A stretch of DNA of 6,931 nt from Hyphomonadaceae bacterium (GTDB lineage Bacteria > Pseudomonadota > Alphaproteobacteria > Caulobacterales > Hyphomonadaceae). The notes under the pieces were generated by a model. It was not told the origin of the DNA and searched no databases. It worked only from the letters and a program-made list of their open reading frames with translations. The stretch lies in assembly GCA_030696545.1 (NCBI GenBank), contig JAUYSA010000183.1:1-6931 (forward strand), in the 5' to 3' direction. Position numbers and translations under genes: made by a program. This document shows, in pieces, positions 1-6,636 of the stretch. The first letter of the stretch is position 1. Each line of letters starts with the position of its first letter.

Positions 1-1
1 A

Positions 2-592
2 GAGGCCCGCAAGGAGTCCAAGGCGGGGCCTGTCACCAAGCGCTATGACAATCCCGAAGAGCGTCCGGCGTGGGAGCGGTGTCTTGTGGGGCTGGCTGTG
101 CCGCCGGTGACGAATATCGGTGCGGGCAGTCTCAATCCGCGCCAGATTTTCCAGACCAGCGCGGGGCAGGTGATCATCCATTCGGAATATGGCGATGAGG
201 CGCGGATCATCCCGTTCACGAACACGCACAGGCCGAAAGTCCTTCACACGGCGCTCGGGGATTCGATCGCGCGGTGGGAGGGCGAGACGCTGGTGATCGA
301 GACCATCGGCCTGCCGGAAGCCGATCGGGTTCGTCTCGTATCGAACCTGGTGGTGACGAACAACGCGAAGGTGATCGAGCGCTACACGCGGTTGTCTGAA
401 AACGAACTGCTCTATCAATACACGGTCGAGGACCCGGCCATCTATACCGCGCCGTGGTCGGCGGAATATTCGCTGTACCGCACCGACCAGCGCATGTTCG
501 AAAGCTCCTGCCATGAGGGCAATTACTCGCTGGCGAACATCCTCAAGGGTGGCCGGGCCGTGGATAGACGCCTGGCGGAGGCGCAGCGCTGA
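2..592 (+). CDS. Conserved protein of unknown function, 3' part (5' end outside window)
   Basis: The frame is open from base 2 to the TGA at 590-592 (196 residues visible). The GTG at 86 is an internal codon, because related protein sequence continues upstream of it to the window edge. I recognise a widespread family, common in proteobacteria and acidobacteria, with no assigned function. Its hallmarks here are a Cys in WERC, a stretch QVIIHSEYGDEARIIPF, the block RWEGETLVIET, an aromatic-rich strand region with YTVEDP, and a C-terminal CHEGNYSLANILKGGR. Family members are often exported, and the two conserved Cys could form a disulfide. The N-terminus that would show a signal peptide is missing here. 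It ends 39 bp from the tRNA gene on the other strand, so the two are convergent. Family assignment is fairly sure; no function can be inferred. Confidence 0.85.
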   Translation, partial: EARKESKAGPVTKRYDNPEERPAWERCLVGLAVPPVTNIGAGSLNPRQIFQTSAGQVIIHSEYGDEARIIPFTNTHRPKVLHTALGDSIARWEGETLVIETIGLPEADRVRLVSNLVVTNNAKVIERYTRLSENELLYQYTVEDPAIYTAPWSAEYSLYRTDQRMFESSCHEGNYSLANILKGGRAVDRRLAEAQR

Positions 593-631
593 ACGACGGA
601 GCGAGGCCTGTCGCGGGCGCGGGGCCTGGAG

Positions 632-721
<90 letters not shown>

Positions 722-774
722 CGCGCGGACCATGTATTCGCGATTGGGCGCAAAGAAAATGGTTTATGCGCGCC

Positions 775-782
775 GGGCAGGG
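775..782 (+). other. KOPS-type octamer GGGCAGGG
   Basis: Exact match to GGGNAGGG, the FtsK-orienting polar sequence defined in E. coli. On the plus strand it points rightward, toward the dif-like site at 6615-6642. An octamer with seven fixed bases is expected about once by chance in a GC-rich window of this size, so on its own this is weak evidence. Confidence 0.3.
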
Positions 783-991
783 TGGGGCCTTATTCCATGG
801 GATTTCGCTGTAGGGGCGGCGCATTTGGGGGCAATTGTCGGGCTGCCGGTAACACCTTCGCCCGATCCGGCAAGATTGCTGAAAATTGCACCGATCCTGG
901 TTTATGGGCCGAAACCGGGGTCCGGTAGGGTTCTTCCACGCCGCCAGAAGAGCGGCTCGGGCCAACGCAAAAAGCGGTGGCGCGATCTCAG

Positions 992-1023
992 TAAGGGATG
1001 TGGTGATGGCTGGCGTGAGCTAG
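992..1023 (+). promoter_or_regulatory. Shine-Dalgarno and five-codon leader ORF abutting the rlpA start
   Basis: TAAGG at 992-996 matches the anti-Shine-Dalgarno complement and is ideally spaced from an ATG at 1006. That ATG opens Met-Ala-Gly-Val-Ser and then TAG at 1021-1023. The next triplet is the GTG (1024) of rlpA, in the same frame. Either ribosomes load here, stop and reinitiate at once on GTG 1024, or the true rlpA start is ATG 1006 and the TAG is a mutation or sequencing error. The GTG at 1024 has no good ribosome-binding site of its own. Confidence 0.45.
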
Positions 1024-2055
1024 GTGCGCGTGGGGATAAGCGCGCGGATGGTGACGGGCGCGGCGATCCTTGCGGCGGTTTTCACCATTGGCGGTGCAGA
1101 AACGTCCTGGGCTCAGGGGCCTGCCCCCATCGTCTATAAGGCATCCTCGCCCGCCTATGCGCCGACTGTCCGGCTCGAAAACCGCGCGGACGGCATGTCG
1201 CTGACCGTGGCGCCCCATGCGCCGATCCCGACGTTTGCGAATTCCCCGGTGGCCGTTGATGCGGTGAAGGCCAGCTTTGGTCCGGCGCCGAAATCGTCTG
1301 TTGCGCCAGTCGAGGCGCCGCGCGGGCTTGTGGCTGCGACGCTCGCCCAGCCCTACGCCGGCCCTCCCTACCAGGTGGCGGGCAAGTGGTATGTGCCGAC
1401 CTACGAGCCGAACTATGACGAAGTGGGCATTGCGTCGTGGTACGGACCGACCTTCCACGGCAAGGATTCGGCTTCGGGCGAAGTGTTCGACGAGATGGCC
1501 ATGACGGCCGCACATCCGACGCTGCCGATCCCCTCTCTTGTGCGCGTGACGAACCTTGAGAACAACAAGACGGTGATCGTGCGCCTGAACGATCGCGGTC
1601 CGTTCGTGGATGACCGTATCATTGACCTGTCGAAAGCGGCGGGCTCGGCGCTCGACCTGCATGGCAAGGGCACGGCGAAGGTTCGCGTGCAGTATGTTGG
1701 CCCTGCTCCGGCTGAAGCGAATGCAGCCCCGGTTCTGCCGGTTGTTCAGAAACTCGCGGTGCGAGCCGAGGCGATTGCCCCGGTCGCTGTGCAGCCGGCG
1801 CCAGCGGTTCGCCAAGCCGATGCGCGTGGGTTCTTCCTGCAGGCCGGTTCGTTCGCTGATCTTGGCAACGCCAACCTGCTCCGCGACCAGCTGCGCGCCA
1901 ATGGCCCGGTGTCGATCGCGGCGGCGCAGGTCAATGGGACGGAATTCTATCGCGTGATGGTTGGCCCGTGGGCCTCCCGCGCCGACGCCGAGCAGGCCCA
2001 GACCCGCTTGTCTGCAGCGGGTACGAAAGCCCTTGTGGTGGCCAAACTCGACTAA
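1024..2055 (+). CDS. rlpA: RlpA family septal ring lytic transglycosylase with SPOR domain
   Basis: Product of 343 aa. RlpA proteins cleave glycan strands lacking stem peptides (shown for Pseudomonas aeruginosa) and act in the periplasm during septation and daughter-cell separation. A signal peptide covers about residues 1-30 with a likely cleavage after SWA. A Pro/Ala-rich linker leads to the double-psi beta-barrel domain (about 131-226), which has ASWYGP, SGE with Glu153, TAAHPTLP and LNDRGPF with Asp190; these acids correspond to those needed for activity in Pseudomonas RlpA. A second Pro/Ala linker leads to a C-terminal SPOR domain (about 268-342), which binds denuded septal peptidoglycan. 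There is no Cys in the protein, so it is not a lipoprotein despite the family name. GTG 1024 directly follows an in-frame TAG and so is the most upstream start. It is preferred over ATG 1048 because it supplies the Arg residues of the signal peptide n-region. Confidence 0.92.
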   Translation: MRVGISARMVTGAAILAAVFTIGGAETSWAQGPAPIVYKASSPAYAPTVRLENRADGMSLTVAPHAPIPTFANSPVAVDAVKASFGPAPKSSVAPVEAPRGLVAATLAQPYAGPPYQVAGKWYVPTYEPNYDEVGIASWYGPTFHGKDSASGEVFDEMAMTAAHPTLPIPSLVRVTNLENNKTVIVRLNDRGPFVDDRIIDLSKAAGSALDLHGKGTAKVRVQYVGPAPAEANAAPVLPVVQKLAVRAEAIAPVAVQPAPAVRQADARGFFLQAGSFADLGNANLLRDQLRANGPVSIAAAQVNGTEFYRVMVGPWASRADAEQAQTRLSAAGTKALVVAKLD

Positions 2056-2065
2056 GGCCAGGCGG

Positions 2066-2078
2066 GGGCAGGGCAGGG
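2066..2078 (+). other. Two overlapping KOPS-type octamers (GGGCAGGG)
   Basis: GGGCAGGG occurs at 2066-2073 and again at 2071-2078, sharing three G, just after the rlpA stop codon. Both match GGGNAGGG on the plus strand and so point toward the dif-like site near 6630. Overlapping double KOPS load FtsK well in E. coli. Whether this organism's FtsK reads the same motif is unknown, and G-rich intergenic sequence could produce it by chance. Confidence 0.35.
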
Positions 2079-2138
2079 ATGCGTGGCATCGCGTTCCTAC
2101 TGCCTCGCAAAGGCCTGTAAACAGCGACTTTCTGGCGG

Positions 2139-2167
2139 TTGACGGAGCGACCCGAAGCGCCTTCTTG
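2139..2167 (+). promoter_or_regulatory. Weak candidate promoter for the carboxypeptidase operon
   Basis: TTGACG at 2139-2144 is a near-consensus -35 element of the kind seen in alphaproteobacterial housekeeping promoters. At 17-bp spacing the -10 position reads TTCTTG (2162-2167), which is poor. The position, 30 bp before the start codon in a 141-bp gap, is plausible. The tight gene run downstream needs a promoter around here unless rlpA transcription reads through. Confidence 0.22.
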
Positions 2168-2196
2168 TGGGCGGATTCTCAAGGGAGTCTGCGCAC

Positions 2197-3378
2197 ATGC
2201 GCCTTATCGCCGGAACCCTGTTGGCGGCCCTCGTCGCGTCGTCAGCTATCGCCCAGCCGCCGGCCGCGCCGCCCGTGGCTGCGCCTGATCCGACGATGGC
2301 GATGGCGTCAGATCCGCTGAACACCAGCGCGACCTATGCCTTCATCATGGATGGCGATAGCGGCATCCCGCTCTACTCCAAGCGTGGCGATGAGCCGATG
2401 ATCCCGGCTTCGATGTCGAAGCTGATGCTCTACTACATGACATTCGAGCGACTGAAGGCTGGGCGTCTTACGATGGCGGACCAGTTCACCGTCAGCGAGC
2501 ACGCCTGGCGCACCGGCGGCGCCGGCACGGATGGCTCGACCATGTTCCTGCCCCTGAACTCCAAGGTTTCGGTTGAAGACCTGCTCAAGGGCGCGATCAT
2601 CGTTTCAGGCAATGACGCTTGCATCGTACTCGCTGAAGGCCTGTTCGGCAGCGAGGAAGCCTATGCACGGGCCGCAACTGCACGCGGCAAGGAGCTTGGC
2701 ATGACCGGCTCGACCTTCGCGAACTCGACCGGCCTTGATGCGCCGACCCATCGCATGAGTGCGCACGACATTGCATTGATCGCCCATCGCCTCATCAAGG
2801 ATTTCCCGGAATACTATCCGATGTTCCGCGAGCCCGAGTTCACCTTCAACAACACCCGCCAGTACAACCGCAACCCTCTGCTGCGCGAACTCGACGGGGC
2901 CGACGGCGTGAAGACCGGGCACCTTTCGGTTTCCGGCTATGGGCTGGTTGGTTCCGCCATTCGCGAAGGCAAGCGGCGCATCATCGTTCTCAACGGTCTG
3001 ACCAGCGAGACTGAGCGCAAGAAGGAAGGTCCGCGTGTCATGCGGTCGGCCTTCCTCGATTTCATGGCATCCACGCTGGTCAACAAGGGCGCGGAAGTCG
3101 GCGTCGCGGATGTCTGGCTTGGCGAGCAGGAGAAGGTGTCGCTGATTGCGACCGAGAGCTACGCCACCGGCCTGCACATGGACGCGCTGCCCAAGATCAC
3201 GGGGAATGTCGTCTATAAATCGCCACTGATGGCGCCGATCAAGGAAGGCGATATTGTCGGCGAGTTGATCATCTCGGCGCCGGGCACGCCGGACAAAAAG
3301 ATCCCGGTGGCCGCTGGCAAGGCGGTGAACCAGCTGGGGTTGATCGGCAAGGCGATGATGGGGCTGAGAGGCGAGTAG
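2197..3378 (+). CDS. D-alanyl-D-alanine carboxypeptidase (penicillin-binding protein 5/6 type, peptidase S11)
   Basis: Product of 393 aa. It removes the terminal D-Ala from peptidoglycan pentapeptides in the periplasm and so limits cross-linking. The signal peptide spans residues 1-19 with cleavage after AIA. All three active-site motifs are present: Ser72-Met-Ser-Lys75 (acylation Ser and general base), Ser137-Gly-Asn139, and Lys239-Thr-Gly241. A C-terminal beta domain follows (about 295-375), then a short hydrophobic/basic tail (LGLIGKAMMGLRGE) that may anchor it peripherally to the membrane, as in PBP5. ATG 2197 was chosen over the in-frame start 30 nt upstream because AAGGGAG at 2181-2187 lies 9 nt before it and the signal peptide then begins properly. 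The stop is 2 nt before tmk, so an envelope enzyme is co-transcribed with DNA replication genes. The exact Dac paralogue cannot be named from sequence alone. Confidence 0.95.
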   Translation: MRLIAGTLLAALVASSAIAQPPAAPPVAAPDPTMAMASDPLNTSATYAFIMDGDSGIPLYSKRGDEPMIPASMSKLMLYYMTFERLKAGRLTMADQFTVSEHAWRTGGAGTDGSTMFLPLNSKVSVEDLLKGAIIVSGNDACIVLAEGLFGSEEAYARAATARGKELGMTGSTFANSTGLDAPTHRMSAHDIALIAHRLIKDFPEYYPMFREPEFTFNNTRQYNRNPLLRELDGADGVKTGHLSVSGYGLVGSAIREGKRRIIVLNGLTSETERKKEGPRVMRSAFLDFMASTLVNKGAEVGVADVWLGEQEKVSLIATESYATGLHMDALPKITGNVVYKSPLMAPIKEGDIVGELIISAPGTPDKKIPVAAGKAVNQLGLIGKAMMGLRGE

Positions 3379-3380
3379 GT

Positions 3381-4025
3381 TTGGCTGGGCGAGGCCGGTT
3401 CATCACTCTGGAGGGAGGCGAGGGCGTAGGGAAATCCACGCTCGCCGCCGCGCTGGAGGCGCGTCTGGCTGCTCGGGGGCTGGCGGTCGTGCGCACGCGC
3501 GAACCCGGCGGAACGCCAGGCGCGGAAGCGATACGCAGCCTGATCCTGAACCCGCCGGCCAAAGTGACAGGCTGGGAACCTATCGCGGAAACCTTGCTGT
3601 TCTATGCAGCGCGCACCGATCATCTGGACAAGCTGATACGCCCCGCGCTGGCGTCTGGCGCGTGGGTGATCTGCGATCGCTTTTCCGATTCAACGCGCGC
3701 CTACCAGGCGGCGGCAGGTCATGTTCCGAGCGAACACATCGAAACGATAGACCGGATCTGCGTTGGCGACACGACGCCGGATATCACGCTGATCCTTGAC
3801 CTGCCCCTCTCGGCGGCGCGCGACCGAATGACGGCGCGCGCCAACGACAAGGACGCGATCGAGTCCCGCGTGCTCAGCTATCACGAGGCTGTCCACAAGG
3901 CGTTTCTTGATATCGCGCGCGCCAATCCGAAGCGGTGTGTTGTGCTCGATGCTTCCGTCACGCCAGACGCTCTGGCCAGTTCAGCGATAGCCGCGATCGA
4001 TGCTCGTCTGGGCGGAGATCGCTGA
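3381..4025 (+). CDS. tmk: Thymidylate kinase (dTMP kinase)
   Basis: Cytosolic enzyme of 214 aa that phosphorylates dTMP to dTDP with ATP, an essential step in dTTP supply. Visible motifs are the P-loop Gly12-GEGVGKST20, the dTMP-binding REPGGT at 40-45, the Glu70 to Tyr75 segment ETLLFY with AARTDHL, the Asp99-Arg-Phe101 motif followed by SDSTRAYQ, and an Arg-containing LID segment around 150-167 (RDRMTARANDKDAIESR). The length is normal for the family. The start is TTG at 3381. No ATG or GTG lies between the preceding stop and the P-loop, the 11 residues before the P-loop fit the family, and GAGAGG (3366-3371) sits 9 nt upstream. It begins 2 nt after the carboxypeptidase stop, and its TGA overlaps the holB ATG by one base, indicating translational coupling with the clamp-loader gene. 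Confidence 0.96.
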   Translation: MAGRGRFITLEGGEGVGKSTLAAALEARLAARGLAVVRTREPGGTPGAEAIRSLILNPPAKVTGWEPIAETLLFYAARTDHLDKLIRPALASGAWVICDRFSDSTRAYQAAAGHVPSEHIETIDRICVGDTTPDITLILDLPLSAARDRMTARANDKDAIESRVLSYHEAVHKAFLDIARANPKRCVVLDASVTPDALASSAIAAIDARLGGDR

Positions 4026-4996
4026 TGGAAGTCGCAGGCGCAGAGCTTGGGCATGTTGTCGGACACGCCGCTGCGAAGCGCGAATTCCTGTCAGCCGTCA
4101 GCTCGGGCAAGTTGCATCATAGCTGGCTGCTGCGTGGACCGCGTGGTGTCGGCAAGGCACGGCTTGCGATACAGTTCGCGATGCATCTGCTTGGCAATGG
4201 CGACGGCGAATTGTCGGCAAACGCTGCGACGCCGGTTGGCCGGCTGATTGCCGCTGGAAGCCATCCGGATTTTCGCGTCATCCGCCGGCCCGTCGACGAC
4301 AAGGGAAAGCAGAAGTCCGAGATCCCGGTCGATAGCGTGCGGTCGCTCGCGGAGTTCTTTTCGATGCGACCAGCCATGGGCGGCTGGCGCGTTGCGATCA
4401 TCGATTCCGTCGACGAGATGAACCGGCATGGCGAGAACGCTATTCTCAAGACGCTTGAAGAGCCGCCGAGCCGTGCTGTGCTGTTTCTGATTTCGCATGG
4501 CGAGCAGCTGCTGTTGCCGACCGTGCGCAGCCGTTGTCGCGTGCTGCGGTGTGGCTCGCTGAGCGAACACGAGACGCTGTCGTCGCTTGCGCAGGCTGGC
4601 GTGACTGGTGCGCGGGCGGACGAGATAGCCCGCATTGCGCCGGAACGACCGGGGCGCGCGCTTGAGCTGGAAGGCGCAGATGCAGGTGCGGCGGCGGACG
4701 CAATTTCGAACGCCGTTCGTCACCTTGCGGATTCCGACGCGCGCAGCCTTCACACAGCGCTCACGCTTGCAGCCAAGAGCGATGCGTCCATGGCTGCGGC
4801 AATGGAGTCGCTGCGTGTCAGCTTGCAGAAGCGCGCTTCGCGCGAGAGCGACCCCGTGATCGCCGGCGACTGGGCATCGGCCGCGCTTGATGTGATGCGC
4901 ATCGATGCGGAGGCGCAGGCGCTCAATCAGGATCGTGCGCAGACGATTGCAGCGGCGCTGTCACGCGTCGCGCGTCTTGCGCGCACGGGCGCCTGA
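4025..4996 (+). CDS. holB: DNA polymerase III subunit delta' (clamp loader)
   Basis: Product of 323 aa. Delta' is the non-motor AAA+ subunit of the clamp loader that opens and places the beta clamp on primed DNA. The AAA+ region shows HSWLLRGPRGVGKARLA, a Walker A-like loop at residues 38-45 in which the usual Thr/Ser after Lys44 is Ala45. It also shows HPDF at 80-83, a degenerate Walker B IIDSVDEM at 125-132, LKTLEEPP at 141-148 and the SRC motif at 169-171, where the Arg serves as arginine finger for the neighbouring ATPase subunit. The four Cys of the E. coli zinc module are absent. The C-terminal collar region is weakly conserved, as usual. ATG 4025 shares its A with the tmk stop and has GGAG at 4014-4017, 7 nt upstream, so the open frame running back into tmk is not used. 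Confidence 0.94.
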   Translation: MEVAGAELGHVVGHAAAKREFLSAVSSGKLHHSWLLRGPRGVGKARLAIQFAMHLLGNGDGELSANAATPVGRLIAAGSHPDFRVIRRPVDDKGKQKSEIPVDSVRSLAEFFSMRPAMGGWRVAIIDSVDEMNRHGENAILKTLEEPPSRAVLFLISHGEQLLLPTVRSRCRVLRCGSLSEHETLSSLAQAGVTGARADEIARIAPERPGRALELEGADAGAAADAISNAVRHLADSDARSLHTALTLAAKSDASMAAAMESLRVSLQKRASRESDPVIAGDWASAALDVMRIDAEAQALNQDRAQTIAAALSRVARLARTGA

Positions 4997-4997
4997 G

Positions 4998-5771
4998 ATG
5001 CTGTTCGATACGCACGTCAATCTTCATGCGGAGCAATTCGCCGGCGAGGTGGACGATATTCTTGCGCGTGCACGTGCAGCTGGCGTGACGCGCTTCGTGA
5101 CGATCTGCGATCGGCTTGACCGCTATCCGGCTGTGCGGGCGATAGCCGAGGCCAATGACGACATCACATGCACCGTAGGCGTGCATCCGCACTATGCGAA
5201 AGACTACTGGTCGCTCGAAGCCAAGACGCTCGTTGAGGAAGCGGGCCATCCGAAGGTTGTCGGGATCGGCGAGACCGGCCTCGACCAGCACTATGGCTAT
5301 AGCGATATCGTTCTGCAGGAGCGCAGCTTCGTCGAGCATATCCATGCGGCGCGCGAGACGGGTCTGCTGCTGGTGATTCACACGCGCGAGGCCGACGATC
5401 TGACCGGCGATATTCTCGAGCGCGAGTACAAGCGCGCGCCGTTTCGCATCCTGATGCATTGCTACACGAGCGGCGCGCGGCTGGCCGAGCGGGCGCTGGA
5501 TCTGGGCGCCAGCTTTTCGGTTTCGGGCATCCTGTCGTTCAAGGGCGCAACCGATGTGCGCGACGTGACGGGCAAGGTTCCGCTCGAGCGGATCATCCTT
5601 GAGACGGACTGTCCGTATCTCGCGCCGATCCCGTATCGTGGGCGGCGCAACGAACCGGCGTATCTGGTGGACGTGTGCCGCGCCTTCGCCGAACATCGCG
5701 GCCTGACTTTCGAGGAGGCTGCGCGCCTGACCACTGCTAACGCCATCAAGCTGTTCCAGAGGCCGGCATGA
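4998..5771 (+). CDS. TatD family metal-dependent hydrolase (putative 3'-5' DNase)
   Basis: Product of 257 aa, the full length for the family. TatD proteins are TIM-barrel hydrolases with two metal ions; characterised members are 3'-5' exonucleases on DNA or RNA, but the substrate of this one is unknown. Motifs in order are FDTHVNLH at 3-10, VGVHPHYA at 60-67, GIGETGLD at 89-96 (metal-bridging Glu92), VIHTREA at 126-132 (His128), LMHCYTSG at 152-159 (His154) and LETDCPYLAP at 201-210 (Asp204). The N-terminal motif, usually DxHxH, reads Asp4-Thr-His6-Val-Asn8, so the second His is Asn. ATG 4998 follows the holB TGA after one base, and its own stop overlaps the next ATG by 4 nt. In many alphaproteobacteria metG precedes this gene; here it does not. 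Which TatD paralogue this is cannot be told. Confidence 0.93.
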   Translation: MLFDTHVNLHAEQFAGEVDDILARARAAGVTRFVTICDRLDRYPAVRAIAEANDDITCTVGVHPHYAKDYWSLEAKTLVEEAGHPKVVGIGETGLDQHYGYSDIVLQERSFVEHIHAARETGLLLVIHTREADDLTGDILEREYKRAPFRILMHCYTSGARLAERALDLGASFSVSGILSFKGATDVRDVTGKVPLERIILETDCPYLAPIPYRGRRNEPAYLVDVCRAFAEHRGLTFEEAARLTTANAIKLFQRPA

Positions 5772-6598
5772 ACGCTGCCGGGCCAAAGGGCAGGTTGCAG
5801 GTCCGCATCCTTGGCTGCGGGTCTTCGGGCGGTGTTCCGCGGATCGGCAATGACTGGGGCGTCTGCGACCCGGCCGAGCCAAGAAACCGGCGATCGCGCT
5901 GTTCGATCCTGATCCGGTCGTGGGCGCCAGGCGCCGCCGAGCCGACGCTGGTGCTTGTGGATACGTCGCCGGATATGCGCGAGCAGCTTCTGGCCGCCCG
6001 GATCGACCGACTCGATGCCGTGCTGCTGACCCACGAACACGCCGACCAGTGCCATGGCATCGACGACCTGCGGGCGCTGGTGATCCGCCATCGGAAACGG
6101 CTGCCGGTCCACATGGACCAGGTTACGGCCGACATTGTTGGGAGGCGGTTTGACTACTGCTTCGATGGCGCGGGTTCGTATCCGGCCATCCTGGACAAGA
6201 AGGCGGACCTGGAGGTCGGGCAGGTGATCCGGATTGAGGGCGCAGGCGGGCCTGTGGATATCTTGCCGCTAAGTCAGGATCACGGAAGCATCCCGTCGCT
6301 CGGCTTTCGGATCGGAACATTTGCCTACTGCAACGACGTGGTCAGGCTGCCTGAGGAGACGCTGGCGCTGCTTGGCGGGCTCGACACCTTCGTGGTCGAC
6401 GCGCTGCGCTACACGGCCCATCCGACCCATGCGAGCGTTTCGCAGGCGCTTGGCTGGATCGACAGGATCAAGCCGCGGCGGTCGGTGCTGACGAACCTTC
6501 ATGTCGATCTGGACTATCAGAAACTCAGGGCAGAGCTGCCGGCTGGCGTCGAGCCCGCCTACGACGGGCTCGAACTGGAAATCCAGCCAAATGCTTGA
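5768..6598 (+). CDS. MBL-fold metallo-hydrolase, PhnP-like
   Basis: Product of 276 aa, probably cytosolic. It belongs to the metallo-beta-lactamase fold group that includes the cyclic ribose phosphodiesterase PhnP and resembles tRNase Z in fold. The natural substrate of this alphaproteobacterial branch is not known to me. Motifs are GCGSSGGVPRIGNDWG at 16-31 followed by CDP and NRRSRCS (probably a family signature loop), VDTSPD at 64-69, the metal motif THEHADQCHGIDDLR at 88-102, SQDHG with His172, YCND with Asp190, DALRYTAHPTHAS with His221, and TNLHVDLDY at 242-250. The canonical HxHxDH has Gln94 in place of the last His. ATG 5768 overlaps the upstream stop (ATGA), with AGAGG at 5758-5762 giving good spacing. 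It is the last gene of the tight run; no phosphonate genes are nearby, so a PhnP role is not supported. Confidence 0.9.
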   Translation: MNAAGPKGRLQVRILGCGSSGGVPRIGNDWGVCDPAEPRNRRSRCSILIRSWAPGAAEPTLVLVDTSPDMREQLLAARIDRLDAVLLTHEHADQCHGIDDLRALVIRHRKRLPVHMDQVTADIVGRRFDYCFDGAGSYPAILDKKADLEVGQVIRIEGAGGPVDILPLSQDHGSIPSLGFRIGTFAYCNDVVRLPEETLALLGGLDTFVVDALRYTAHPTHASVSQALGWIDRIKPRRSVLTNLHVDLDYQKLRAELPAGVEPAYDGLELEIQPNA

Positions 6599-6610
6599 TT
6601 TCAGTCCAAT

Positions 6611-6636
6611 CATTATTGCCCATAATGTTGATTATG
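6611..6636. repeat. Overlapping perfect inverted repeats in AT-rich gap
   Basis: CATTAT (6611-6616) is the reverse complement of ATAATG (6622-6627), and CATAAT (6621-6626) is the reverse complement of ATTATG (6631-6636). The two palindromes share the middle copy, so their hairpins would exclude each other. The region 6599-6650 is about 35% GC (counted by hand), against a visibly much richer background. The second palindrome is the core of the dif-like site. Alternatives are an operator upstream of mazG or a weak operon-end structure; there is no T-run for an intrinsic terminator. Confidence 0.6.

Larger units (their letters stand above)
722..1023. other. Gene-free stretch between tRNA-Ser and rlpA
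   Basis: This 302-bp gap lies between the 5' ends of the divergent tRNA-Ser and rlpA genes and should hold promoters for both. The only notable contents are one GGGCAGGG octamer (775-782) and the ribosome-binding site with mini-ORF just before rlpA (992-1023). Candidate hexamers are weak: TTGCTG at 876-881 with TTTATG at 901-906 is spaced 19 bp and poorly matched. No reading frame on either strand resembles a known protein, and there are no strong hairpins. Confidence 0.6.

Noticed and set aside
604..627. AGGCC ... GGCCT inverted repeat between the first gene and the tRNA
   Set aside because: Five-base arms around a GC-rich spacer with no T-run on either strand; a terminator is possible for the convergent pair but unsupported.
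731..759. Minus-strand hexamers TTTTCT and TACATG as a tRNA promoter
   Set aside because: Each matches the consensus at only about three of six bases; spacing of 17 is right but this is expected by chance.
988..1815. Minus-strand frame of 275 aa opposite rlpA
   Set aside because: Arg/His-rich composition typical of antisense GC-rich coding sequence; the plus strand has clear RlpA and SPOR domains.
2078..2090. Perfect 5-bp hairpin GATGC-GTG-GCATC after rlpA
   Set aside because: Short stem, 3-nt loop and no following T-run; not enough for a terminator call.
3935..4024. Upstream extension of the holB frame into tmk
   Set aside because: No family similarity in the extension; ATG 4025 has a good GGAG and the usual stop-start overlap.
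4923..5882. Long minus-strand frame of 319 aa opposite the tatD gene
   Set aside because: A shadow frame caused by high GC codon bias; rich in Arg and His with no recognisable family, while the plus strand carries all TatD motifs.
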